From: Lactarius indigo
Taxonomy: Eukaryota > Basidiomycota > Agaricomycetes > Russulales > Russulaceae
Assembly: GCA_025766275.1 (NCBI GenBank)
Contig: JAFKAC010000010.1
Location: 1,674,001-1,738,000 of the forward strand
Direction: 5' to 3'
Length of the DNA stretch: 64,000 bases
Shown: piece by piece, positions 52,364-61,783 of the stretch
Layout: every line of letters begins with the position of its first letter
How positions within the stretch are numbered: position 1 is the first letter of the stretch
Position numbers and translations under genes: made by a program
The notes under the pieces: model-generated
Told to the model about the DNA's origin: nothing
Databases searched by the model: none
The model's input: only the letters and a program-made list of their open reading frames with translations

Positions 52364-55300
52364 CTGCGGCGTGGGTCATATTTGTTGCGGGTTCCCACGT
52401 GTTATCACTCGGTGGGAATCCCTTCCACTTTACTAGGTAGTGGAGTTTACGCCCTCTTCCTCGTTCCTGGGTGTCTTCGATTCGCTCCACTTCATACTCC
52501 TCTTCTCCATTGATAAGGTCTGGTGGAGGTTGGGTATAGTTTGCGCCATGCATCTCCGTTTCTTTATATGGCGTTAGAAGGTTCGCGTGGAATACTGGGT
52601 GTATCTTCCATGACGCCGGAAGTTCCAGTTCATATGAAACATCTGATAGAACCTTGATGATTTTGAAAGGCCCATATCGTTTCGGGGCTAGCTTGCTTGT
52701 GGGGTAGAAGGTGCGGAGATTGGTCCCTTCTAACCATACTTGGTCCCCTTGTTGATAGGGTGTGAACCCTGTTTTCCCTCGTTGGGCCATGAGGTGTTGC
52801 GCATGCTTGATACTGTCTTGTGCATGTTGTCGGAGTATTTGTAACTCTTCTAGTCTTTGATCCACTACAGGATTGCGCAATGGTTTGGGTGTCCACGTGG
52901 TTCGTGGTTCCCACCCCATAATGAGCGAGAAGGGGGAGTGTCTGGTGGTGGCGTTCCTCCAAGAATTGTGAGCGAATTGTGCTATGGGTAGTAATTCCGC
53001 CCAATTGTCCTGTTGTACGTTGCACCAATGTTGCAGGTATTGCTCCAACCATTGGTTCGTTCGCTCTGATTGACCATCCATTTGAGGATGATACGCCGAT
53101 GATACGTTTTGCTGTATCCCCAATGTTTTACACAACTGTCGCATAAACGTAGACGCGAATCTTGGATCCCGATCAGATATGATCCTTCGGGGTAGGCCAT
53201 AATGGGGGTAGATGTATCGGAGATAGAGCTTCGCCACGCCTTCTGACGTTATGGTTTCGTTGCATGGTATGAATATTGCCGCTTTTGAGCAATCGTGGTC
53301 TGTGACGGTGAGAATCGAGTCAAACCCTTTGGATATTGGGAGTTTGACTATGAAGTCCATGGCCACTACTTCGAATGGTTCGGCCGATGGCTCAGTGGCG
53401 ATAGGAAATAGATGGGGTTTCTGTTGGTGGTGATTGATCTTGTTACTTTGGCATGTTGCGCATCCCTTGACATAGGCTTCCACGTCTTTGCGCATGTTGG
53501 GCCACCAGAAATCGCGTCGCAATAGATCTAGGGTGTTTGCAATTCCTGGATGTCCTGCGCTTGGAGTATCATGGAAAAAGGTGATCACCCCCCGCTTAAG
53601 TTTGTTGTTTCCCACAACAATGAGGGCGTCACCCTTCCACCACAACCCGTCGTGTTTCTTTAGGTTGTGGGGTTCTATCCATGGGAGGAGCGCTGCTTCA
53701 TCCATATTTTGTGCAATTTGAGTCCATATGTCCATATCGTGCATGGATGTCTGGGTGACCTTGAGGAATACTTCATCTGGAAGTACCGTAACGTGATCAT
53801 TGTCACTGGTGCCGTCATCATAGTCAGGTCTTCGTGATAAGGAGTCTGCCTGTGTGTTTTTTGTACCGGGGATGTGTTTGAGTATGAAATTGTACTCTGA
53901 CAATTCTTGGAACTCCCGCGCTACTCGTCGACTGATTTTTCTGGGTTCTTTCCAGTACTGTAGGTTGGCGTGGTCTGTATGAATCGTTATTAGATGGGGG
54001 GATCCTACAAGGTACGTTCGCCAAGTGCGTAACGCTTTGACGATCGCTAGTAGCTCCCTATCATAAATGTCGTAGTTGCGTTCTGCCTCCAACAGGGATT
54101 CGGAGTAAAATGCAACCGGATGCATTTTATTGTCCTCTCCCTTTTGGTTTAGGACGGCTCCCAGGGCGTAACTTGAGGCGTCAACTTCAATTTCGAAGGG
54201 TTGGTCCAGTTTTGGGAATAGGAGTACTGGTTCGGAACTAATTTGTTCTTTGATGGTGTCAAATGCCTTTTGTCTAGTTTCTGTCCATTCCCATGGGGTG
54301 TCCTTTTTTGTGAGGTCGTGGAGCAGTCTTGCGATGGTCGAGAACCCTTTTATGAAGCGCCGGTAGAAGTTGCAGAATCCCAGGAAGGCTTGTACTTCTT
54401 TTAATGATTTTGGTGCCTTCCAATCGCGTACTCCTTGAACTTTGACCGGATCCATTCGTAATTGTCTGTGCCCGATGATTAATCCCAAATATTCGACCTC
54501 GTAGACTTCGAATACGCATTTTTCCAGTTTGATGTATAGATCGTGTTCATCGCACAGGTCGAGAACTCGATGTAACATCTGTCTGTGGTGGGCACGGTCG
54601 TCTGCGGTCGCAATTAAGATATCATCCATGTAGACAATGACTTCCCCCGTCAATACCAGTTCCCGGAAGATGGTATCCATCATGGTTTGGAAGGTACTGG
54701 GGGAGTTGGTAAGTCCAAAGAACATGACTCAGGGTTCGAACAGTCCCTGGTTTGTCTTGAACGCCGCCTTCCATTCGTCCACTTGTTTGATTCGAACGTT
54801 ATTGTATCCCCACCGGATATCGAGCTTCGAGTAGAGTTGTGCTTCTCGAATCTTATCAATCAGTTCGGGGATTAGGGGGAGTGGGTAGTGGTTCTTTACG
54901 GTCAGCTCGTTAAGACGGTGGTAGTCTTGCATGGGGCGTAACTTCCCGTCTTTCTTCTTGATAAAGAAGAAAGGGGAGGCGTAGGGAGATTTTGATGGCT
55001 GGATATACTTTTTATCCAAATGTTCAGTTATGAATTCCGTCAATTTCTCCGTTTCTGGCATTGTAAGCGGGTATACTTTACAATCCATTGTTTCTGGGGC
55101 GTTCGGGATCAGGTCAATAGCATGGTCCCACGGTCGTGATGGGGGAAAACGCTGAGATGCTTCTTCGCTAAAGACCTTCTGATGCCAGCGGTATTCTTCT
55201 GGGACCATTTCTTCAAAGGTTCTTTGGGGTTTCTTTGCCGCTTCTTGTTGTGCTAATTCGGATGCCGTGGTTGTCTTTCGCAGTTTGATGTGGGGGTCGA

Positions 55301-55850
55301 TTTTGTTTTCCAATTGCTCCCAGGCCAATTCGTCCAGTTGGTACATCTCCAATGCCTTAATAGTTGCTTCTAAAGGCATGGCTTCGTCAGACAAATTTAG
55401 GCTGGTGATGACTACTGGTTGAAATTCTTCATCGAGCGTGGCATCTCGCCAATGGAACTTGGGTTCGAAGGCTGTGAACCAGGGGTATCCTAGTATGACC
55501 TCGTCGTTTCCTAGGTCGGTAATAAGAAATCGGAGGTTTTGGGTTCTTCCCCCTGTTTTGACGGTAAGGTCCGTGAAGGACTTGATTTCTCCTCCCTGAT
55601 TGTGGGTTCCATCTACGTTCCATATCTTGATGGGTCGTTCAGTGGCCAGCCAGGCAATTTTAAGCCGTTTTAGGAGATTTGCACTTATAAAATTGTCGGT
55701 TGCGCCTGAGTCTACAAGGACGTTTCGTTCGGCCGTCACGTGAGCAGATTTGAAAAGTACTGGAATTCGCATGGATCGGAATCTGCTATTGTACACGCTA
55801 AGTTTTAATGCTCTAGCCCAGGCCGCTGGGTTCAAGCGTTCAGAAAATCC
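52341..55850 (-). pseudogene. pol: Gyp1.4 pol with a single nonsense codon
   Basis: In the -1 frame after gag. Protease (LVDSGATDNFIS), RT with [12 protein letters not shown], RNase H (EVDASSYALGAVL; TDHANLQYW), integrase with HHCC (FFHDTPSAGHPGIANTLDLL.., CATCQSNK) and DDE residues (AMDFIVKLP, SDRDPRFAS, MDGQSERTNQ), chromodomain ([30 protein letters not shown]) ending at the stop 52341. About 1165 codons, shorter than Gyp2 Pol because the extension is encoded as ORF3 instead. The only break is TGA at 54729-54731 in RT, where relatives have Arg or Gln ([11 protein letters not shown]); CGA to TGA is the simplest cause. Confidence 0.9.
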
Positions 55851-57466
55851 TTCTTTTGTCTGAAGAGTTTGTCCACCATCAATTCTCGTACTTTGGGGGT
55901 TTGGGCAAATAAGGCCACTACCTGGGCATCAGCTTGTTCCTCGTTTGAAAGGGGGCATGACGCAGTCATCGAGATGGTGGCAGTGGTCAGGGTGGGGTCG
56001 CTGGTACTCGCAGTTTTGGTGGTGATGGCTGGCTTCTGGGGACAGAACCTGGAAATGTGTCCTTGTCCTCGGCATCGGAAGCATCTTCCTTCTTTCTGGA
56101 GTTGCTTCTTTTCATTGTCCGTCATCGCTGCTCTGGCGCGGGTGCGACTGACATCCATCGTGTTTGGGTCTCTGGTTTTATTGAGGGCGTTTAGCCATTG
56201 GTCGCGAGAGGCCCCTCCCTTTTTGTCTGTCCTTCCTTTGGTGAGCCGGTCTTTAAGCAGAAGATATTCTGCTTGTTGAAGTGTGACTGCTGTCTTCCAA
56301 TCGTCCCAATCTACGGGGTGATGGAATTTGATTGCATTTATGACCAACGCATTCGGGAGTCCCTTCTGGAAGATTTCTAGGGTTGTTGCTTCGTCCTTAT
56401 TGTACCCTGCTTTGTTTGCCAAATTGGAGAACTTGGCTATGTATGTGTCGATGTCTTCCTTGTCCATTCGTAGATTTTGAATGGCGTGGCAGGCCTTTTG
56501 TTGTTGCGTGGTGTCTGTGTAGGCTTGGATGAACCGTGTTTCAATAGTATTCCACAGGTTTTCAGCGTTCATGGCTACTCCTCCCGCTAGTTGGTCGGCC
56601 AACCATTGTATTTGTTCTTCGACCCAGTCGTCTACCAATGGCCCTCGGATATATGAGAGGAGGGTCATGGCGCGGGAGTAGGGGAGGGTTAATTGTTGGA
56701 CGTTCGGATTCATTCTGTGGTAGAGCGCGAAGGCGTTGAGAAAAGCTCTGCTGGCTTCTCGATCTCCGGTGAATTCTGGTGGGGGATTTCCTCCGAGCCG
56801 TCCGTTTGGTGGGGGAGGTCCTCCGGCAACGGGGCCTGCTGCTGCCCCGCCGCCTCCACCTCCAGGCGCGCCGCCTCCGCCTCCACCTCCAGGCGCACCG
56901 CCTCCGCCTCCATGATGGCTTCCTGTGCTTCCCGCAGTGCCTCCTCCGCTTGTCGACATACTTCCTCCCACAGGATGTCCTCCACCACCTGTAGGATTCG
57001 CTGCCGAGGAGCCTGCAGCTGGTTGCGAGGTGGTGAGGGTGGTGGAGAGTTGGGTGGCGGACATATTGGCATACGATGCGAAGTCCACGGGTCGTTGGAT
57101 GGTGGGCGTGAGTGTTGGGTTATCTAGATCGGGTTCAGAAGATGGTTCTTCGATGTCAGAGTCGGTCTCGATGGTGCTGATTTGTCCTTTTCCTGGTCCT
57201 AGGCCTAGGTGTGCTGGGATGGGCTTGTAGGAGTACCAGGAGTGCTTTGAGTCGGAATAGGCAACGTAAGCCCAGATATGTTGATCTTCGATGTATTCAA
57301 TCGGTTCGTATGTGAGTTTGTCAGGGTCGTAGATGTAGTACCCTTCGTCGTGTGGGGTGTTCCTCCAAAGAGCGGTTCCTTTGATAGAAGGTCTTAGGTC
57401 GTCGTAAGGATACCACTCCAGGTACTCTTTGACGAACTGTGTTTGGCTTTGGCTGGTGAGAGCCAC
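55832..57466 (-). CDS. gag: Gyp1.4 Gag (544 codons, GTG start)
   Basis: Begins GTG at 57466 (reads MALTSQSQTQFVKEYLEW if GTG gives Met). N-terminal domain about 105 residues (GYYIYDPDKLTYEPIEYIE, HIWAYVAYSDSKHSWYSYK), then acidic linker, PVDFASYANMS, a Gly-rich tract (about 180-225), capsid-like Retrotrans_gag (LLSYIRGPLVDDWVEEQIQ, TYIAKFSNLANKAGYN), and a CCHC knuckle (CFRCRGQGHISRFC). No in-frame ATG upstream before the LTR. Overlaps pol by the frameshift zone. Confidence 0.88.
   Translation of the reverse strand: MALTSQSQTQFVKEYLEWYPYDDLRPSIKGTALWRNTPHDEGYYIYDPDKLTYEPIEYIEDQHIWAYVAYSDSKHSWYSYKPIPAHLGLGPGKGQISTIETDSDIEEPSSEPDLDNPTLTPTIQRPVDFASYANMSATQLSTTLTTSQPAAGSSAANPTGGGGHPVGGSMSTSGGGTAGSTGSHHGGGGGAPGGGGGGGAPGGGGGGAAAGPVAGGPPPPNGRLGGNPPPEFTGDREASRAFLNAFALYHRMNPNVQQLTLPYSRAMTLLSYIRGPLVDDWVEEQIQWLADQLAGGVAMNAENLWNTIETRFIQAYTDTTQQQKACHAIQNLRMDKEDIDTYIAKFSNLANKAGYNKDEATTLEIFQKGLPNALVINAIKFHHPVDWDDWKTAVTLQQAEYLLLKDRLTKGRTDKKGGASRDQWLNALNKTRDPNTMDVSRTRARAAMTDNEKKQLQKEGRCFRCRGQGHISRFCPQKPAITTKTASTSDPTLTTATISMTASCPLSNEEQADAQVVALFAQTPKVRELMVDKLFRQKKDFLNA
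55844..55850 (-). promoter_or_regulatory. -1 frameshift heptamer GGATTTT of Gyp1.4
   Basis: In the gag frame G-GAT-TTT, 9 bases before the gag stop. The same heptamer is used by a plant dianthovirus. It is kept in all four Gyp1 copies (11509, 17203, here, and near 59500 on minus), even in very decayed ones. Confidence 0.65.
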
Positions 57467-57472
57467 TGTGGA

Positions 57473-57483
57473 GACTAGACTTA
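57473..57483 (-). promoter_or_regulatory. Gyp1.4 self-priming site
   Basis: On the minus strand aagtctagtct, two bases after the LTR, pairs over 11 bases with the R-region motif agactagactt whose complement is at 57713-57723. The box ttaaata (57750-57756 on +) is the complement of the TATA box, about 33 bases upstream. Confidence 0.75.
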
Positions 57484-57484
57484 A

Positions 57485-58083
57485 TGTAACGCCACTACAG
57501 GGGTGTTAAGTACGACCTGTACTAAGTCAGTCAAACAATCAGGAGTCCAAGCTCAAAGGCTCGACTTCAGGAGTGATGATGCACAAGAGTCACAAGGATA
57601 CGCGTCACTTGGACTATAGAGGAGGGCTAAGACTCGAAGGTCTAGCGTAAACGGGGATCGGGAGACAGGAGACTCAGAAGAGTTCGCGTAGACGAGTGTA
57701 GTATTACACAAGAAGTCTAGTCTACCGTACAAGCTAGGTAGTACTGGGCTTAAATACACGTGGTGTCATACCACACAGGCAAGGGTGTAACGTTGTCCCC
57801 TATCAAGGAACAAAAGGTGGGTCATAATGGGAATAAAGGATGTCCGTATTGAGAACAAAGGAGGATCATGCGGGTTCGCGCGTGATTGAGAAATGAACGG
57901 AAACTAGCACATGTCACGCTTTATCGAAAGATAACAACGATAAGCTGAGCACGTGATAGGAACCGGGTAAACGTAGTGTCCGCGTAATCATACAGGGCTC
58001 GTAGTGTGGAGATAAGGGTCAAATGGAGAAAAGAAGGAATGAGTCCGAAGGAAGAAACAGGATGGAGATGGAAAGTTGTAACA
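57485..58083 (-). mobile_element. Gyp1.4 5' LTR (599 bp) with promoter
   Basis: Same length as the 3' LTR. On minus it holds tatttaag (TATA), then the RNA start motif, then U5. The right flank ccttg is the target duplication. Confidence 0.92.
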
Positions 58084-59500
58084 CCTTGGACTTTGACGGG
58101 GTCCATCCTTAGTTTGCCGTGTCCAATGATTAATCCCAGGTACTCCACTTCATGGACTTCGAACACACATTTTTCTGGCTTGATATAGAGGTCGTGTTCG
58201 TTGCAGAGATCTAGTACACGGTGCAGTACTTGTCTGTGGTGAGCGCAATTGTCTACAGTGGCGATTAGAATGTCATCCATGTAGACGATTACTTCTCCCG
58301 TCAATACTAGTTCCCGGAATATGGTGTCCATCATGGTTTGGAAAGTGCTGGGAGAATTGGTGAGGCCGAAGAACATGACCTGTGGTTCGAATAGTCCTTG
58401 ATTTGTCTTAAACGCTGCCTTCCACTCGTCACCTGATTTGATCCGAACGTTATTGTATCCCCATCGTATATCCAGTTTGGAATAAAGTCGTGCTTCCCGA
58501 ATTCGATCGATGAGTTCAGGAATCAATGGAAGCGGGTAGTGATTTTTCACAGTAAGTTCATTGAGTCAACGATAGTCTTGTACTGATCGTAACTTCCTGT
58601 CTTTCTTCTTGATGAAGAAGAAGGGGGATGCGTAGGGGGATTTCGATGGTTGTATGTATTTTTTGTCCAGGTGTTCTGTTATGAATTCCGATAGTTTCGG
58701 TCTTGGGGATTGTGAGCGGATATACTTTGCAATCCATAGTTTCGGGGGCGTTGGGGACAAGATCGATGGCGTGGTCCCAAATTCGTGATGGAGGGAACCG
58801 TTGGGAGGCTTCTTTGCTGAATACCTTGCGATGTCTTCGGTATTCTTCAGGGACCATCTCTTCAAAGGTTTTTGGGGGTCTTTTGGCCGCTTCTTGCTGT
58901 GCCAATTCTGACGCCGTCGTTGTTTTTTGCAGTCGGATGTATGGAATATCTTCATTCTCCAATTGCTCCCAGGCCAACTTGTCAAGTTGATACATCTCCA
59001 ATGCCTTAATAGTGGCTTCTGTAGGCATGGCTTCGTCTGACAAGTTAAGGCTAGTGACTACCACTGGCTGGAACTCTTCATCCAGAGTGGCATCTCGCCA
59101 ATGGAATTTCGGCTCAAAGGCAGTGAACCAGGGATATCCAAGGATAACCTCATCGTTTCCTAGGTCGGTGATGAGGAATCAAAGGTTCTGAGCCTTTCCT
59201 CCGGTTTTGACAGTTAGGTCTGTGAAGGAGGTGATCTCTCCTCCTTGGTTGTGGGTTCCGTCCACGTTCCATATCTTGATAGGTCTTTCCGTCGCTAACC
59301 AGGCAATTTTCAATTGTCTTAAGAGGTTTGCGCTTATAAAATTGTCGGTTGCTCCAGAGTCGATAAGGACGTTTCGTTCGGCCGTCGTGTGTGCAGATTT
59401 GAAAAGTACTGGAATTCGCATAGATCGGAATCTGCTATTGTACACGCTAAGTTTTAATGCTCTAGCCCAGGCCGCTGGGTTTAAGCATTCAGAAAATCCT
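58084..59500 (-). pseudogene. pol: Gyp1.3 pol, 5' half
   Basis: From the frameshift zone near 59500: protease (LIDSGATDNFISANLL near 59375), then IKIWNVDGTHNQGGEITSF, a stop near 59180, the region before RT with an indel near 58710, and RT (open 58550-58084: [34 protein letters not shown]). It joins the other half at 50174 through the 5-base duplication ccttg. Confidence 0.85.
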
Positions 59501-61172
59501 TTTTCTGACCAAATAGTTTGTCCACCATAAGTTCGTGGACTTCAGGGCTCTGAGCGAAAAGGGCAGCTACTTGCGCCTCGGCTTGTTCTTCATTGGAGAG
59601 GGGTTGCGAGGCTATCATGGAGATGGTAGCTGTTGTTGGGGTAGTGGCGGTTTCTGCGACCTTGGCCATTGTTGCAGGTTTCTGTGGACAGAAGTGAGAG
59701 ATGTGTCCTTGCCCCCGACAGCGAAAGCATCTCCCTTCCTTCTGGAGTTGCTTCTTTTCATCGTCCGTCATGGCAGCGCGGGCTCGAGTTCAGCTTATGT
59801 CCATCGCGTTTGGGTCTCTGTTTTTGTTTAGGGTTGACAGCCACTGGTCGCGGGAGGCCCCTCCTCGTTTATCGCCTCTCCCCTTGGTGAGTTTATCTTT
59901 GAGGAGGAGGTATTCGGCTTGTTGAAGGGTTACTGCTGCTTTCCAATCGTCCCATGTTATCGGGTGATGGAACTTAATCGCATTGATCACTAGGGCATTT
60001 GGCAGGCCTTTCTGGAAGATTTCTAAGGTTGTGGCTTCGTCTTTATTGTACCCTGCTTTGTTTGCCAGATTAGAAAACTTGGCAATATATATGTCGATAT
60101 CTTCTTTCTCCATCCGAAGGGTTTGGATGGCGTGTCGTGCTTTCTGCTGCTGTGTGGTGTCGGTGTATGCCTGAATGAAATGGGCTTCAATAGTGTTCTA
60201 GAGGTTTTCGGCGTTCATGGCCACTCCTCCTGCTAGTTGGTCTACAAGCCATTGAATTTGTTCTTCTACCCAGTCGTCGACGAGTGGTCCTCGTATGTAG
60301 GAGAGTAGTGTCATTGCTCAGGAGTAGGGGAGGGTGAGTTGCTGAACGTTTGGGTTCATTCCTCGGTAGAGCGAGAAGGCGTTGAGGAATGCTTGACTGG
60401 TTTCGCAGTCTCCTGTGAATTCGGGGGGAGGGTTTCCCCCAAGTCGTCCATTTGGGGCTCCCACAGCTGCTCCTCCAGCGCCTGCTCCACCTCCAGGCGC
60501 ACCGCCTCTGCCTCCAGGCGCACCGCCTCCACCTCCAGGCGCACCGCCTCCACCTCCAGGCGCACCGCCTCCACCTCCAGGCGCACCGCCTCCATGATGG
60601 CCTCCTGCGCTTCCCGCAGGGCCTCCTCCACCTGCCGGCAGACCTCCTCCCAGAGGATATCCTCCACTACCTGCAGGATTCGCTGACGAGGTTCCTGCAA
60701 GTTGGGAGCTACTCAAGGGTTGGGCGGTGGTGAGGGTGGTGGAGAGTTGGGTGTTGGACATGTTGGCATATGATGCGAAGTCCACTGGTCGTTGAATGGT
60801 AGGGGTGAGAGTGGGGTTGTGTTCTGAATCAGAGTCTGGTTCTGTTGTTGGTTCTTCAACGTCGGAGTCAGCGTTGATGGCTTGGATGTGACCTTTTCCT
60901 AGCCCTAGTCCAAGATGTGCGGGGACTGGTTTATACGAGTACCAGGAATGCTTTGAGTCAGAGTAGGCGACGTAGGCCCAGATATGCTGGTCTTCAATAT
61001 ATTCGACTGGCTCGTAGGTGAGCTTGTCAGGATCGTAGACGTAGTATCCTTCGTCATGTGGGGTGTTTCGCCAGAGAGCAGTTCCTTTGATGGAGGGTTG
61101 GAGGTCATCGCTCGGATGTCATTCCAGGTACTCCTGGACAAATTGAGTTCGACTTCAGCTGGTGAGAGCCAC
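59481..61172 (-). pseudogene. gag: Gyp1.3 gag, several stops
   Basis: Start codon GTG at 61172 in caccGTGGCTCTCACC, the exact counterpart of caccATGGCTCTCACC in Gyp1.2. TGA follows within the first ten codons (AGC TGA AGT). Further stops lie in the capsid (TAG for TGG near 60198; TGA for CGA near 60318) and before the knuckle (near 59790). Domain order as in Gyp1.4; knuckle CFRCRGQGHISHFC near 59705-59745. Most stops are CGA to TGA. Confidence 0.85.
60483..60597 (-). repeat. 21-bp tandem repeat in the gag Gly-rich linker
   Basis: About five units of 21 bp (on + caggcgcaccgcctccacctc) encode GGGGGAP repeats in Gag. Other copies have fewer units (16125-16205; about 56850-56920), so the linker length varies by unit slippage. 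Open frames on other strands here come from the repeat alone. Confidence 0.85.
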
Positions 61173-61199
61173 GGTGTGCAACTGGGAGACTAGACTTAA

Positions 61200-61783
61200 T
61201 GTTACGCCACTACAGGGGCGTGGGGTACGACCTGTACCAAGTCAGTCAAGTAGCGGTAGCGCAAGCTCTGAGGCCTGGCTTCAGTAGAATGATGCACAAG
61301 GATCACAAGGACAATGGTCACTTGGATCGTAGAGGAGGGCTAAGACTCGAAGGTCTAGTGAAGGTAAAGGGGATTCCTGAGACGAGGAAAGCACAAAGGC
61401 GTCCTGCGTTAGACGAGTGCAGTTATTGCTCAAGAAGTCTAGTCTACCGTACAAGCTAGGTAGGACCGGGTTTAAATAGATAGTGGCTAATGTGGCGGTT
61501 ACAAACAGATGGCGCCATCGCCAGTCTGGGAACAACAGATGGGACATAAGAGGAACAAAGGGACACCGTACTGAGAACAAAGGCGAATCACGCGAGATCG
61601 CGCGTGATTGGGAACACGACGGAAACTAGCACATGTCGAACTTTATCGGGAGGGAGCATCAATAAGTAGGGCATGCAATAGGAACCGGGTAATCGTAGAG
61701 TCCGTGTAATCGTACAGGGCTTGTATAGTATTGGGAAGGGAACAGTGATATGAGAAAGAACGAGTCCAAGGAAAATCGTAACA
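61200..61783 (-). mobile_element. Gyp1.3 5' LTR (584 bp)
   Basis: Bordered by gag leader on the left (gagactagactt, complement of the self-priming site, at 61186-61197) and by the target duplication cccat on the right. Confidence 0.92.

Larger units (their letters stand above)
50180..58083 (-). mobile_element. Gyp1.4: nearly intact chromovirus with ORF3
   Basis: 7904 bp, two 599-bp LTRs, flanked by ccttg (50175-50179 and 58084-58088). gag and ORF3 are open; pol has one TGA at 54729-54731. The LTRs differ at 14 sites, all CpG transitions (counted by eye). It sits inside pol of Gyp1.3 in the same orientation. Best template for the Gyp1 gene set. Confidence 0.94.
45917..61783 (-). mobile_element. 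Gyp1.3: reverse chromovirus split by Gyp1.4
   Basis: Two 584-bp LTRs flanked by cccat (45912-45916 and 61784-61788). Internal order on minus: gag (61172-59481), pol 5' half, [Gyp1.4], pol 3' half, ORF3. Without Gyp1.4 it is about 8 kb. The interior has many stops, yet the LTRs differ at only five sites (all CpG transitions, counted by eye). Confidence 0.93.

Noticed and set aside
60483..60597. CRISPR-like array
   Set aside because: Units are contiguous with no spacers and encode a Gly-rich linker in a fungal retroelement.
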